Assembly: GCF_002021565.1 (NCBI RefSeq)
Contig: NZ_MSZX01000014.1
Coordinates: 27 to 64,026, forward strand
Direction: 5' to 3'
DNA: 64,000 bases
Origin: Paenibacillus selenitireducens
GTDB lineage: Bacteria > Bacillota > Bacilli > Paenibacillales > Paenibacillaceae
In this document: piece after piece, positions 8,161-16,061 of the stretch
How positions within the stretch are numbered: position 1 is the stretch's first letter
Layout: the number at the start of each line of letters is the position of its first letter
Position numbers and translations under genes: made by a program
Notes under the pieces: model-generated
What the model saw: the letters and a program-made list of their open reading frames with translations, nothing else
Told to the model about the DNA's origin: nothing
The model's database searches: none

Positions 8161-8598
8161 TCAATAGAACCTCTCACTTACTAACCAATCTTTAGCATGA
8201 TCCATACTTGAAAAATAATTAATTCCCAAACTACAACCAAAATTCGACTTCCATTTATTCAAATTCTTTTTTTCACTTTTTGTAGTGCCAACAATAGCGA
8301 TCTTACATATATTCTGTTGAGACCTAATCAGACTTTCCATAATGTATTCTGCTATCTCATTTGTAACATCGGTACCGTCTAAGTGATAAAGCACACGATA
8401 AAGTTTATTGGGCATTCTCATTAAGTTTTCATTATTATTTACTTTTTCTTTAATTAATTTAATATCGGAACCTAAATTATCTATGCATGAAATCAATACC
8501 TCTCCTCCATTATGATAGAGTAAAAATGATGGCCTTAAGTCTGGTACTCTTATACTTTGGACTTTAAAGAGATATCTAATCCACTTTCGGATTCCCAT
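8161..8598 (-). CDS. Unknown cassette protein
   Basis: 145 aa, no family recognised. The N-terminal segment GIRKWIRYLF is basic and amphipathic. The middle (LLYHNGGEVLISCIDNLG and LYRVLYHLDGTDVTNEIAEYI) and the C-terminus (KIAIVGTTKSEKKNLNKW) alternate strands and helices like a small alpha/beta domain, perhaps STAS-like; that is only an impression. AGGAGAAAG lies before the ATG. Confidence 0.65.
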   Translation of the reverse strand: MGIRKWIRYLFKVQSIRVPDLRPSFLLYHNGGEVLISCIDNLGSDIKLIKEKVNNNENLMRMPNKLYRVLYHLDGTDVTNEIAEYIMESLIRSQQNICKIAIVGTTKSEKKNLNKWKSNFGCSLGINYFSSMDHAKDWLVSERFY

Positions 8599-8640
8599 AA
8601 TTCTTTCTCCTATAAATTCATTTATAATGATTTTTTCTGC

Positions 8641-8720
8641 ATTTGCCCCGATTACATTCTTGTATCTACGAACCTAGGTGGCTTCGCCACTTAGCCTTGC
8701 AGGGTTGTCTGCCTGAGAAT
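8641..8720 (-). repeat. attC-like separator, left half only
   Basis: Contains CGATTACATTCTTGTATCTACGAACC, then GTGGCTTCGCCACTTAGCCTTGCAGGGTTGTCTGCC. The second hairpin arm and the gene-proximal boxes are missing. Confidence 0.6.
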
Positions 8721-8802
8721 CCAGAAAATAATTGTCCACCCATCGGTTTATTGATTTTATTAACAAAGTTGTTTTTATTGTGTAAAAAATGATGCCTTAA
8801 GA

Positions 8803-8895
8803 CTATTTCCTTTCTTCTTTACTTAGCAAGGAATATCTTTCAAATTCTAATTGAAGATTTTCATCGGAGAATTGATTTGTATTGATACTTTCAAT
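8803..8895 (-). pseudogene. Gene fragment, unknown
   Basis: A 30-codon open stretch ending LEFERYSLLSKEERK-stop, with a stop just upstream and no start or RBS. Composition suggests coding origin. It lies where an intact cassette gene would be expected between two separators, so I read it as the 3' remnant of a lost gene. Confidence 0.35.
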
Positions 8896-8930
8896 TTAAG
8901 GATTTTCTCCAACTTCTTCGAATAAGCACT

Positions 8931-9103
8931 AGCGCATAACGTCTTTGCATTCACGAGCCCTCACTGGCTTAAGGGGTGAAGCCCCGGATCCGACCGGACT
9001 TAGCCAGTGCAGGATTATCCGCTGAATTCTCTTCCCCGAAAAGCCTCATGCGGACCAAGATCCGTGCCAGCCGGCCGAAACGTGATTGCGGTGTTATACA
9101 AAG
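8931..9103 (-). repeat. attC-like separator
   Basis: Outer boxes GCGCATAACG and GGTGTTATACAAAG. Inner boxes GCATTCACG and CGTGATTGC pair at 8 of 9. Hairpin 1 uses CTCACTGGCTTAAG with CTTAGCCAGTG; hairpin 2 is CCGC...GCGG. Confidence 0.7.
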
Positions 9104-9124
9104 TCAGCGCTTTCTTCGGAACTC

Positions 9125-10144
9125 CTACAAAGGACTCGAATCTAAAACTTTCAAAATATCTTTTACCAAAAATTCTGATATCACATCACGATTGAATTCA
9201 TTTAAACTTATCATCTGTACTTCCTTTGAATATTTAATTTTATCTATTTCAGGGTGACTGTCTAAAGGAACTGTCCCAAGAACAATAAGATTATCGGAAA
9301 CAATCTCATGTACCATTTTTTGAAAAGAGGTAGATAACATCTGCATAAAACCAATTTCATCAATTACAATTATTTTCTTTGAACACAAGGCGTCCTGTAA
9401 TATTTTAATAGCATAATTTTCGAATTTTTCTATATCTATTCCGTACCTTCCAATTCGAGTTTTGCTAGGACTTTCTACATTCGCGATTTCAACACTTTCA
9501 CCATTAACGGACACACATCTGAAACCTATTCGATCATCTGAATTCGTTATTTCCTCCGTATAGAATCCACCACAAATATCTGTTCCAATGTCATTTATGA
9601 GTTTTTTTATCATCGTTGTCTTGCCCATTCTAGGCTTCCCCGTGAGTAAAAATACATTTTTAGAATTCTTATGATCCCCGTCTAATCTTGTCAACAGCTT
9701 ATAATTAGGTGGGTTCAAATTCCATGTCTCATATGGGATAGAGTTTACTGCATTTATTGCATCAAGCGTGCGCGATTTTATGTGAGGCCTTTTTATGTAT
9801 TCTTCCATATTAGTTTCATCCAAGTTTAAATATTTTGCCTCTAGAATTTCTTCTGGTTGAATTGTTATTTCACCACTAATATATTCCGCTTTAAAAACCA
9901 CAGACAAAACATGAATCCTTTCATTGTAGTAGACTCCAGATATTCCTAAAGGGCGTATAACGATCCCTGTTTCTTCCAGAAATTCTCGACACACCGCTAT
10001 ATCTAATGGCTCGCCAGCATCAACAAATCCTCCGGGCATTTCCCAAGTATCAGAACGCAAATGTGTTCGAACCATCAAAATATGTCCATTATCATTCTTA
10101 ACAAGTGCTGAAACAGCAATTAAATGTTTTGACTGTTCATACAT
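9125..10144 (-). CDS. NUDIX hydrolase - THEP1-type NTPase fusion
   Basis: About 339 aa with two enzymatic domains. Residues about 5-130 form a NUDIX domain with the complete box GGFVDAGEPLDIAVCREFLEETGI, which hydrolyses nucleoside diphosphate derivatives. Residues about 160-335 match the THEP1/NTPase_1 family (P-loop nucleoside triphosphatase): Walker A TGKPRMGKTT, GGFYTEEI, GRYGIDIEKFE and Walker B IVIDEIGFMQ. Both domains act on nucleotides, so a two-step nucleotide-sanitising enzyme is possible; that is inference. I chose the start at 10144 for its spacing from GGTGGTG. It is preceded by a remnant separator and followed by an intact one. Confidence 0.85.
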   Translation of the reverse strand: MYEQSKHLIAVSALVKNDNGHILMVRTHLRSDTWEMPGGFVDAGEPLDIAVCREFLEETGIVIRPLGISGVYYNERIHVLSVVFKAEYISGEITIQPEEILEAKYLNLDETNMEEYIKRPHIKSRTLDAINAVNSIPYETWNLNPPNYKLLTRLDGDHKNSKNVFLLTGKPRMGKTTMIKKLINDIGTDICGGFYTEEITNSDDRIGFRCVSVNGESVEIANVESPSKTRIGRYGIDIEKFENYAIKILQDALCSKKIIVIDEIGFMQMLSTSFQKMVHEIVSDNLIVLGTVPLDSHPEIDKIKYSKEVQMISLNEFNRDVISEFLVKDILKVLDSSPL

Positions 10145-10221
10145 CGTCATACACCACCAGTTCAATATTTTATTTTCCGTTCGATGTCTGATAAAAGGAT
10201 GTTGATAATTATGGTTTGCGC

Positions 10222-10252
10222 TGATTTCCTATAAATGTGATGCTGGTGCCTT
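10222..10252 (-). repeat. attC-like remnant (collapsed)
   Basis: GATTTCCTATAAATGTGATGCTGGTGCC fuses the left-end signature (GATTTC) to the right-end signature (ATGTGATG followed by GGTGCCTT, compare 1573-1588). It looks like an internal deletion of a full separator. Confidence 0.4.
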
Positions 10253-10274
10253 TCTGAGATGCCTCCAATATTGT

Positions 10275-10757
10275 TTATAAATACTTTTCTTCTAAAGCTT
10301 TCTTAAACACATGAATAGGCTCTTTGTAATCAATTGGTTTATAGATAATTGAATTTAACCAGGCACAGTGCTCAAAAGTGTTATTAAAATCAGTATCTAT
10401 ACTATAGAAAGAAATCTCATTCATAGTTCCAAGAACGCTCTTATTGTTTGTTCTACCTACACTTATTTCTCCCGCTTCAAAGAAATATTGTTCGATTACG
10501 TGTTTCCTAATTCCCTCTCTTAACAAATATTCCTTGAGTTCTGACTTAAACTTCTCTTGTAATTTATCTAGTTGGGAGCTTCTTATACCATCAATAATTA
10601 AGCATAATCGGCTAAAGTCATTAACAAACAAAATGTGCTTTCTTCTAAGTTGCAATATATTCACATGCCAACTAAACAGTGAATTAACATCTACCAATTC
10701 AACCGGCGCTACTTTCATGTCTTTTAATAGTTTTTGAGTGAATCTAAGTGCTAACAT
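10275..10757 (-). CDS. DUF6933-like cassette protein, copy 2
   Basis: 160 aa, homologous over its full length to the product at 1606-2085 (shared LRFTQ, KDMKV-PVE, FVND-SRLC-IIDGIR, TNN-SVLGTM-EI, PI-VFKKAL). The two have diverged strongly, so this is not a recent copy. Function unknown. AAAGGAGAG precedes the ATG. Confidence 0.72.
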   Translation of the reverse strand: MLALRFTQKLLKDMKVAPVELVDVNSLFSWHVNILQLRRKHILFVNDFSRLCLIIDGIRSSQLDKLQEKFKSELKEYLLREGIRKHVIEQYFFEAGEISVGRTNNKSVLGTMNEISFYSIDTDFNNTFEHCAWLNSIIYKPIDYKEPIHVFKKALEEKYL

Positions 10758-10788
10758 AATTTTCTCTCCTTTGTAATTCTCGCACTGG

Positions 10789-10880
10789 TTTCATATAACG
10801 TTTCCATATTCACAAACACGAGAACCTTAAGCTCCATAAGGAGCGACCGCGACTGCGGTTAGGTTCGTAGGGTTGTTGAA
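10789..10880 (-). repeat. attC-like separator, truncated on the right
   Basis: TTTCATATAACGTTTCCATATTCACAAAC is followed by the first hairpin (GAGAACCTTAAG with GGTTAGGTTCG) and GGGTTGTTGAA. The second arm is missing and the next gene's stop codon begins at 10897. Confidence 0.6.
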
Positions 10881-10896
10881 CTAAATTTCTTAATAA

Positions 10897-11352
10897 TTAA
10901 AAAACGAATCGATAAACAATTTCATCATCATATACTTCTCCGGTCTCAGAGAATCCGAACTTTTCATAGAGCTCTCTGGCAGCTAGATTATTTGCACATA
11001 CCGTTAAATTCAAACACTCACTATGGGGAAATTCCACTTTTATATATCTAATTACAGAGTTAATAGTTGCCTTTCCATATCCCTTACCTTGATAGTTTGC
11101 ATCAATCATAAAACCATTTAACCAATATGAACACGTTGTCGTTTCATCTACTGTGATCATTACAAAGCCCACTAAGCTATTCTCGGCATATATACAAAAT
11201 GGTAGATATCTGTATTCATCACCGTCTGGACGAATGTGTACCTTGGCTAAAGACACAGCTACTGAAGGAACAAAATGATTTTGTTGAACTTGAACTTGCA
11301 AGTCTAATGCATCTTTCCAGTTTTCTCTTGTAGTAGGAATTAATCTGATCAA
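10897..11352 (-). CDS. GNAT-family N-acetyltransferase
   Basis: A 151-aa acetyltransferase. YWLNGFMIDANYQGKGYGKATINSVIRYI contains the Q-x-x-G-x-G-K acetyl-CoA loop, and NLTVCANNLAARELYEKFGFSETGEVYDDEIVY is the C-terminal motif B. Layout is closest to spermine/spermidine-type (BltD, PaiA-like) enzymes, but the acceptor is uncertain. The start is probably TTG, with GAGTG 8 bp upstream. Its stop lies a few bases from a truncated separator. Confidence 0.87.
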   Translation of the reverse strand: MIRLIPTTRENWKDALDLQVQVQQNHFVPSVAVSLAKVHIRPDGDEYRYLPFCIYAENSLVGFVMITVDETTTCSYWLNGFMIDANYQGKGYGKATINSVIRYIKVEFPHSECLNLTVCANNLAARELYEKFGFSETGEVYDDEIVYRFVF

Positions 11353-11425
11353 AATGATATCACTCGTTCCGTTTAGTTTATTTTTCTTAAATGGATTTAA
11401 ATTACTATCAAATGAGTCAGTGAAA

Positions 11426-11899
11426 TCATTCCCAAGATGTATACTCCTCTAAGAAAAACTCTCCAACGATTTCAAGGACCGTCTTCGGTTTACTATCATC
11501 ATAATAACTAATATCTGTTGTTACTCCCGTCCATTGAAGATAGAAAACACCATTTCCTCGATACTCCAACTTCATTAAATTTTCGTCTACTTCTTGATGT
11601 TCAAAATAATACAATCTAGCATCCAAGGCCTTATTTTCTTCGTTATATCCTTGCGAGAGTTCAAACAATCTATTTCCAAATTCTTTGAGTACTAACTTAT
11701 CAAGATATACTGTAACTTCAGCATTTGGGTTCATTGCGAAATCAGCAGTATCTTCAACAGACATAATAGCTTGAGGGTCTGTCTCAGTTTCAAACCACAT
11801 CATTATTGTCCCGTCGTCTCTATGAACAACATAAGCTCTTGATTCTAATAATGTAAATTTCTCAGTTCCATTAAAACGTTTAAGTGTCATGGTACCCAT
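11426..11899 (-). CDS. Unknown cassette protein
   Basis: 157 aa, acidic, no family recognised. Predicted mostly beta with tryptophan-rich strands (IMMWFETETD, GVFYLQWTGVTTDISYYDD) and a short acidic C-terminal helix (EIVGEFFLEEYTSWE). No signal peptide or membrane segment. AAGGAG lies 8 bp before the ATG, so it appears translatable. Confidence 0.7.
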   Translation of the reverse strand: MGTMTLKRFNGTEKFTLLESRAYVVHRDDGTIMMWFETETDPQAIMSVEDTADFAMNPNAEVTVYLDKLVLKEFGNRLFELSQGYNEENKALDARLYYFEHQEVDENLMKLEYRGNGVFYLQWTGVTTDISYYDDSKPKTVLEIVGEFFLEEYTSWE

Positions 11900-11924
11900 A
11901 ATGTATTCTCCTTGTATTTGCAGT

Positions 11925-12090
11925 AATTTCTGATAACGTTTAGGTATCTACAAACCCTAAAGGCTTAACGGAGTAGCGATTGGGTGGCTTCGCCACTTAG
12001 CCTTGCAGGGTTGTCTGTAGAATATGTTTCTTCGAAACAACATCTGCACTGCAGGCCCGCGGGCCCGCCCATTAGCTGGTTTAGGCTAAG
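11925..12090 (-). repeat. attC-like separator
   Basis: Left arm ATTTCTGATAACGTTTAGGTATCTAC. Hairpin 1: AACCCTAAAGGCTTAA with TTAGCCTTGCAGGGTT. The right end TAGCTGGTTTAGGCTAAG is diverged but matches the 1560-1575 remnant (TAGCTGGTTTA). Confidence 0.62.
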
Positions 12091-12095
12091 ATTTA

Positions 12096-12416
12096 TCACT
12101 TCCTCTTGGCAATTACTGTTATTGTGTCTGTTTCTTCTTCATATTCTCGTCCCGTTACATCTGAAAAATATTCAAATTCTTCAAAGCCTACACACCTAAG
12201 AATTGAAGAAATCTCATCGATTGTATATGTCTTATCCCAAATATTATATACTTGCATATCCTCATTATCATCTATTACTATTGTTTGGTGCAAATGAACT
12301 CTTTCTTCCGAATACCAATAATTGGAGCTCAAACACAAATGAGAATTAGGTTTCCAAAAGCCACTTTTATATGAATTCCATGTTATCGAATCAGCTTCTA
12401 GCATTTGTTGTGATAG
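12096..12416 (-). pseudogene. 5'-truncated SAM methyltransferase fragment
   Basis: About 107 codons encode the C-terminal half of a class I methyltransferase: YKSGFWKPNSHLCLSSNYWY, a VYNIWDKTYT strand and VGFEEFEYFSDVTG...TITVIAKRK. The N-terminal SAM-binding half (the GxGxG region) is absent. The open frame runs directly into the 12417-12486 separator, with the separator sequence itself supplying the first codons (LGEILSQQ). The fusion point is exactly the GTTAGGTGAAAT end, so a site-specific event may have removed the 5' part. Confidence 0.72.
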
Positions 12417-12486
12417 AATTTCACCTAACGTTGTTTCATTCACGAATCCGAGAGGCTTAAGTCGCGAATGCGGAGTTATATGATGC
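12417..12486 (-). repeat. attC-like separator, minimal 70-bp form
   Basis: Shows the core design without side hairpins: AATTTCACCTAACG, then CATTCACGA ... TCGCGAATG (8 of 9 pairs), then GGAGTTATATGATG. The spacers between outer and inner boxes differ in length on the two sides. In the gene direction R' is GTTAGGT, a perfect GTTRRRY. Confidence 0.75.
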
Positions 12487-12521
12487 CTAAGCCTGCCCCG
12501 AATTTTCTTTCATTCGTGTCC

Positions 12522-12929
12522 TTAAAATTCAACATAATCTAGAGTCTGATCCGGCTTTAAACAAGTTTCTATCCGTTGTCTAAAGTTCATAAAAGTTACC
12601 ATCTCCAAGGCTTCTTCTATTGGAAAAAATCCAGTCTCCAAACTTTCATTCGTGGTAACGGGTTCCCCACCAATCTGCCTCGCAAGAAACAACGTGTTGC
12701 AAATCGATTCCTCTACATTTTGGTATATCCCACAAAATCTAATGATTTCTATGTCTACTCCAGATTCTTCTTTTGTCTCTCGGATCGCTGCTTGAATTAA
12801 AGACTCTCCTTCTTCGACTTGTCCTCCTGGCATTTCCCAGCCTCTTTGAGGCCCTTTAATGAGTAATATCTCGTTTTTATCATTTAGAACAATTGCAGCA
12901 GCTGATACAAAATGTTTGGGATAGGTCAT
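12522..12929 (-). CDS. NUDIX hydrolase
   Basis: A 135-aa hydrolase of nucleoside-diphosphate-linked compounds. A complete NUDIX box, GGQVEEGESLIQAAIRETKEESGV, sits near residue 35, preceded by the usual sheet ILLIKGPQRGWEMP. Substrate unknown. AAGGAG lies 9 bp from the ATG. A single-gene cassette between separators at 12975 and 12417. Confidence 0.9.
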   Translation of the reverse strand: MTYPKHFVSAAAIVLNDKNEILLIKGPQRGWEMPGGQVEEGESLIQAAIRETKEESGVDIEIIRFCGIYQNVEESICNTLFLARQIGGEPVTTNESLETGFFPIEEALEMVTFMNFRQRIETCLKPDQTLDYVEF

Positions 12930-12974
12930 AAAATCTACTCCTTAAAATATACTTTATTCGCTCGATTGCGAAGG

Positions 12975-13142
12975 TTTCATATAACATTGTTGTGTTCACA
13001 ACCCGAAAGGCTTAATGCAGCTTGCCTGCTGGGTGGCTCCGCCACGTAGCCTTGCAGGGTTGTCTGCTGAATTTCACTCCTCGAAATGCATCTTTCAGAC
13101 CAAGGGGTCCCCGCTCCTGTGCAAAGATACAGTGTTAGAAGA
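12975..13142 (-). repeat. attC-like separator
   Basis: Outer boxes TTTCATATAACATTG and CAGTGTTAGAAG. Hairpins: ACCCGAAAGGCTTAA with GTAGCCTTGCAGGGT (including GGGTGGCTCCGCCAC inside), then GTCTGCTGA with TTTCAGAC. Confidence 0.68.
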
Positions 13143-13157
13143 AGTTCTATGAGTTAC

Positions 13158-13694
13158 TTACAAGATATTCAATTTCTCTATCCTTCTTCTTAACCATCTC
13201 ATCTGCCCTCTATGATTTATCTCATCCTCAAATACGTGAAACCACATAAAATAGTTATTCGCTTTCTTACCTTCCCAGAAAATACTCTCTTCATATAACC
13301 AATCATCATTTCGTTGTTTTAATTCTTGAAAAGTCCTTTGTCTCATGACCTCTAGTTCATTTATGTAAAAATTAAGGGAGTTTCCTTTTATTTTACTACG
13401 TCCTAATTCACCTAATTCATACGCAGGTTGCCATTTATTAATTTCTTCCTCATTTGGTTTTCTCTTCTCAAAAGTATCTAATTGATAACCAAGTTCAACA
13501 GCTGCAAGGTGCATTAATAAAGAACCAATTGAATTACTTTCAGAATCATGTAAGTAATCTAATTGATTGGTATTCAATCCCTTTACTGTATTCAAGGTTG
13601 TTAATCGTGCATAGTTCATCATTGATACCAATCTTCCGATCTGGGGAGTGAATTCTTCTACATCAGATACCAAGTAAATTCTTTCATAATTCAT
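13158..13694 (-). CDS. DinB-family (DUF664-like) protein
   Basis: About 178 aa, a four-helix-bundle DinB/YfiT-superfamily protein. Helix 1 ends MNYARLTTLNTVKGL with TNQLDYL. The metal-ligand histidines are likely in SLLMHLAAVEL and FHVFEDEINHRGQM. Members are often metal-dependent thiol (bacillithiol) transferases, but the activity here is unproven. I chose the internal ATG at 13694, which has AAAGGA about 8 bp upstream. Confidence 0.85.
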   Translation of the reverse strand: MNYERIYLVSDVEEFTPQIGRLVSMMNYARLTTLNTVKGLNTNQLDYLHDSESNSIGSLLMHLAAVELGYQLDTFEKRKPNEEEINKWQPAYELGELGRSKIKGNSLNFYINELEVMRQRTFQELKQRNDDWLYEESIFWEGKKANNYFMWFHVFEDEINHRGQMRWLRRRIEKLNIL

Positions 13695-13751
13695 TTCGCA
13701 TTTTCCTTTCAAAATGGGTTTTGGGTTGATTGTTATTAATCTTGACCTCTA

Positions 13752-13939
13752 ATTTCACCTAACGTTTAGCATTCACGAACCCTTACTGGCTTAAGCTGCC
13801 GGCTGATTCAGCGTAGCGATCGGCCAACCGGGTCGAAGACTTAGCCAGTGCAGGGTTGGCCATGAGCCCACTACTTAGCTAATGCCTCGGGGACCGAGGG
13901 CCCTCAGGCGCAATGCGTGAATGCGACGTTATGTGATGT
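13752..13939 (-). repeat. attC-like separator, exemplary inner boxes
   Basis: GCATTCACG and CGTGAATGC pair at 9 of 9. Outer boxes ATTTCACCTAACG and CGTTATGTGATGTC. The first hairpin, CCCTTACTGGCTTAAG with CTTAGCCAGTGCAGGG, is long. The second arm is replaced by a different GC-rich palindrome. Confidence 0.75.
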
Positions 13940-13970
13940 CGGCAGCTTTTTTGAGTTTACCTTCACAGCC

Positions 13971-14450
13971 CTATACTTTATGTATTCTTCTTGTTTCAAG
14001 AATCTGTTTTATATGATGATAAGAATGTTCTATATCATGTTTAAGTGCATCTCTTACAGTCGCCTTTCCATTCTGATGAACTAAGATCCGATCCAACGAG
14101 TCTGGGAGTATCTCACATAGATAAGCAATGTAGTTTCTCAATAATTCAAAAAGTTTAACTTCAACTTGAACTGATCGATTACTATGATCCATATTCTTCA
14201 GCCACAAATGTGAATCAAATTCGTTAAATACAAAATAAGCACCAGTATTAGCTAATGCATAGCGATTAATTTGAAAATAGTTTAGATCACATTCAACAAT
14301 GTGATGGACTATTTCTCTTATGGTCCACTTTCCAGGTTCTCTCGCTAAGTTAAGAGACTCCTCACTCAAATTGTTTATGGCTTCTAGTAGATATGTAGAA
14401 GCATCTTTATATCGATTAACAATTTCTATGTCCTCTCGAAAGAGTGCCAT
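13971..14450 (-). CDS. DinB-family protein (YfiT-like)
   Basis: 159 aa. The three likely metal-binding histidines are placed as in YfiT: WTIREIVHHIVECD in helix 2 and DIEHSYHHIKQIL near the C-terminus. This is a putative metal-dependent hydrolase or thiol transferase of the DinB superfamily. GAGGAGAC precedes the ATG. It is the second of three DinB-type genes in the array. Confidence 0.87.
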   Translation of the reverse strand: MALFREDIEIVNRYKDASTYLLEAINNLSEESLNLAREPGKWTIREIVHHIVECDLNYFQINRYALANTGAYFVFNEFDSHLWLKNMDHSNRSVQVEVKLFELLRNYIAYLCEILPDSLDRILVHQNGKATVRDALKHDIEHSYHHIKQILETRRIHKV

Positions 14451-14492
14451 ATTTTAAGTCTCCTCTGTTTATGTTTAATAAGTATTTCTGCC

Positions 14493-14664
14493 GATTTCAC
14501 ATAACGTTCTTGTGTTCCTGAACCCGAGAGGCATAAAGGCGCGCAGCGACTAGGTGGCTTGCCACTTTGCCTCGCAGGGTTGTCTGCCAGAATCCGCAGC
14601 TTCGAAAACCTCGGGCAGACTAAGGAACGTACGTGGCGCAGCAGGAAAACAGTGATAACGCTGG
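14493..14664 (-). repeat. attC-like separator
   Basis: Left GATTTCACATAACG is good, and inner boxes GTTCCTG and CAGGAAA pair. The right outer box (AGTGATAACG) is mutated. Hairpins: AACCCGAGAGGCATAAAG with TTTGCCTCGCAGGGTT, then GTCTGCC with GGCAGAC. Confidence 0.68.
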
Positions 14665-14757
14665 TTCGTTCTTCTTCGAGTTCACCATCATTGCTTGTTT
14701 CTCAGTAGGGTTGTACAATTGATTTATAAGGTCTTTTCGGAGGTGTTCATATATAAA

Positions 14758-15028
14758 ATGGGTTAAAATCCGTGATATATATCCCGATCGTTGGGTCCTA
14801 GTTGAAGCTCTTGCTGCTCATTCAAATAATCACATAAGAACTATTGAGGAAATGTCTGTAGTTTCTGAATATGACAACCCTAAACACGCCTGGGCCTCCT
14901 ATAAAAAGCTTCATCTGTCAGAGCCCACTCGAGAACTCTATGTATTCTACACTGGAAATGAATTTATTGAAGTCATTGAACAGCCCTTTACCGGAATTAG
15001 AGGCCTTCAGAGAAAATCCATCTTATAA
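14758..15028 (+). pseudogene. Frameshifted partner gene of a retropepsin-like module
   Basis: Plus strand. GGAGGTG precedes ATGG, then an extra G shifts the frame. Reading ATG GTT AAA restores MVKIRDIYPDRWVLVEALAAHS and continues to about 90 aa (SYKKLHLSEPTRELYVFYT, then EQPFTGIRG). This family is commonly found directly upstream of the retropepsin-like aspartic protease gene, as here. The insertion is at 14760-14762. Function unknown. Confidence 0.65.
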
Positions 15029-15333
15029 ATGGTCTTCCTATTGTCTCTCTCCCTTTATCTTACAAGAATAAATCAACTCTTCTCAATAATGTCTTACTGG
15101 ATACTGGATGCTCCACAACTATCTTCGATACTGATCTCGTTGAACCTATTGGTTTAGATATAGACTTTATTAACGGAAAATCGGTACGGATGTACGGAGT
15201 TGGTGGTTTAAGCGAATTATGCTACCAACAGATTGTCTCAGATCTTTCTATTGATAGCATCCTTCTTAAAGACTTCACAATTCAACTAGGAATTACTAAA
15301 GAACCCTATGGTTCCGATGCATTATGCTCGTGA
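15025..15333 (+). pseudogene. Truncated retropepsin-like aspartic protease
   Basis: An open stretch of about 102 codons contains LLDTGCSTTIFDTDLVEPIG, the D-T/S-G active-site motif of retroviral-type (single-domain, dimerising) aspartic proteases, then RMYGVGG and FTIQLGITKEPYG. It lacks a plain start codon and stops before the usual GIIGLDFL end. It overlaps the previous frame by a few bases, like the intact gene pair elsewhere. The 3' end runs into the neighbouring minus-strand GNAT gene. Confidence 0.65.
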
Positions 15334-15349
15334 TATTATTATGCTTTCA

Positions 15350-15790
15350 TTACAACTTCTTTTTCAAAAAATATTGTTTTATTCCATCTGGGTATTCATC
15401 ATTAACTCCAAATATCTCATAACCCATATCCTTATAAAATTCCGGAGATTGATAGCTAAAAGTGCATGTATGAGCAAATGTACATCCGAGTTCTTTCCCC
15501 AGTCTTTCTGCTTCAGTCAACATGACTTTTCCATATCCTTTATGTCTATATTCATCAGCTATCCAAAAAACATCAAGATACAATCCGTTTAACCAAGTTT
15601 CACAAAACAAACCGCCCATTACTTTTCCTGATTCATCTTTTAAATATAAATTTATATCCTTCCCAGGTTTTTTTAATAGTTCATTGGTTGCGCGAACATT
15701 ATACTGATATAAATTATTACAAACCTCTTCATAATCAGTATCATTCGATTCTAGTGTAATTTTGATATTTTCTAAAATGATATCAGACAT
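15350..15790 (-). CDS. GNAT-family N-acetyltransferase
   Basis: About 146 aa. LYLDVFWIADEYRHKGYGKVMLTEAERLGKELG contains the R-x-K-G-Y-G-K CoA loop, and the end FYKDMGYEIFGVNDEYPDG..QYFLKK is typical of this GNAT subgroup. The acceptor is not known. The ATG at 15790 is preferred because GGAGGAGAATAAT lies directly before it. No separator lies on its downstream side, where the protease remnant begins. Confidence 0.87.
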   Translation of the reverse strand: MSDIILENIKITLESNDTDYEEVCNNLYQYNVRATNELLKKPGKDINLYLKDESGKVMGGLFCETWLNGLYLDVFWIADEYRHKGYGKVMLTEAERLGKELGCTFAHTCTFSYQSPEFYKDMGYEIFGVNDEYPDGIKQYFLKKKL

Positions 15791-15820
15791 ATTATTCTCC
15801 TCCATAAAACACAATTTTTT

Positions 15821-15946
15821 TTAATAATTATTTCTTTGCGTTTCGTTACGATTAGTAATAACATCGATAAAGCCACTTCCAACAGGTTGAGATCTATACT
15901 TCTCTAACGCATCCTTAATTTTATTCTGAATGAATTCATCATTTGA
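15821..15946 (-). pseudogene. Gene fragment, unknown
   Basis: About 41 codons end YRSQPVGSGFIDVITNRNE...NNY-stop, with an in-frame stop just upstream and no start. It looks like the 3' remnant of a lost gene between the GNAT gene and the zinc-ribbon pseudogene. No separator is recognisable on either side. Confidence 0.35.
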
Positions 15947-16061
15947 TCATAAAAACTCCAATATCGTTAAATGTTAAAATTGTAATTGTCGCATGAAAAT
16001 TAATTATTAACGTCAACTGACGCTACGAAAAGAAATCAGTATTCGTATATAATGGAACATC

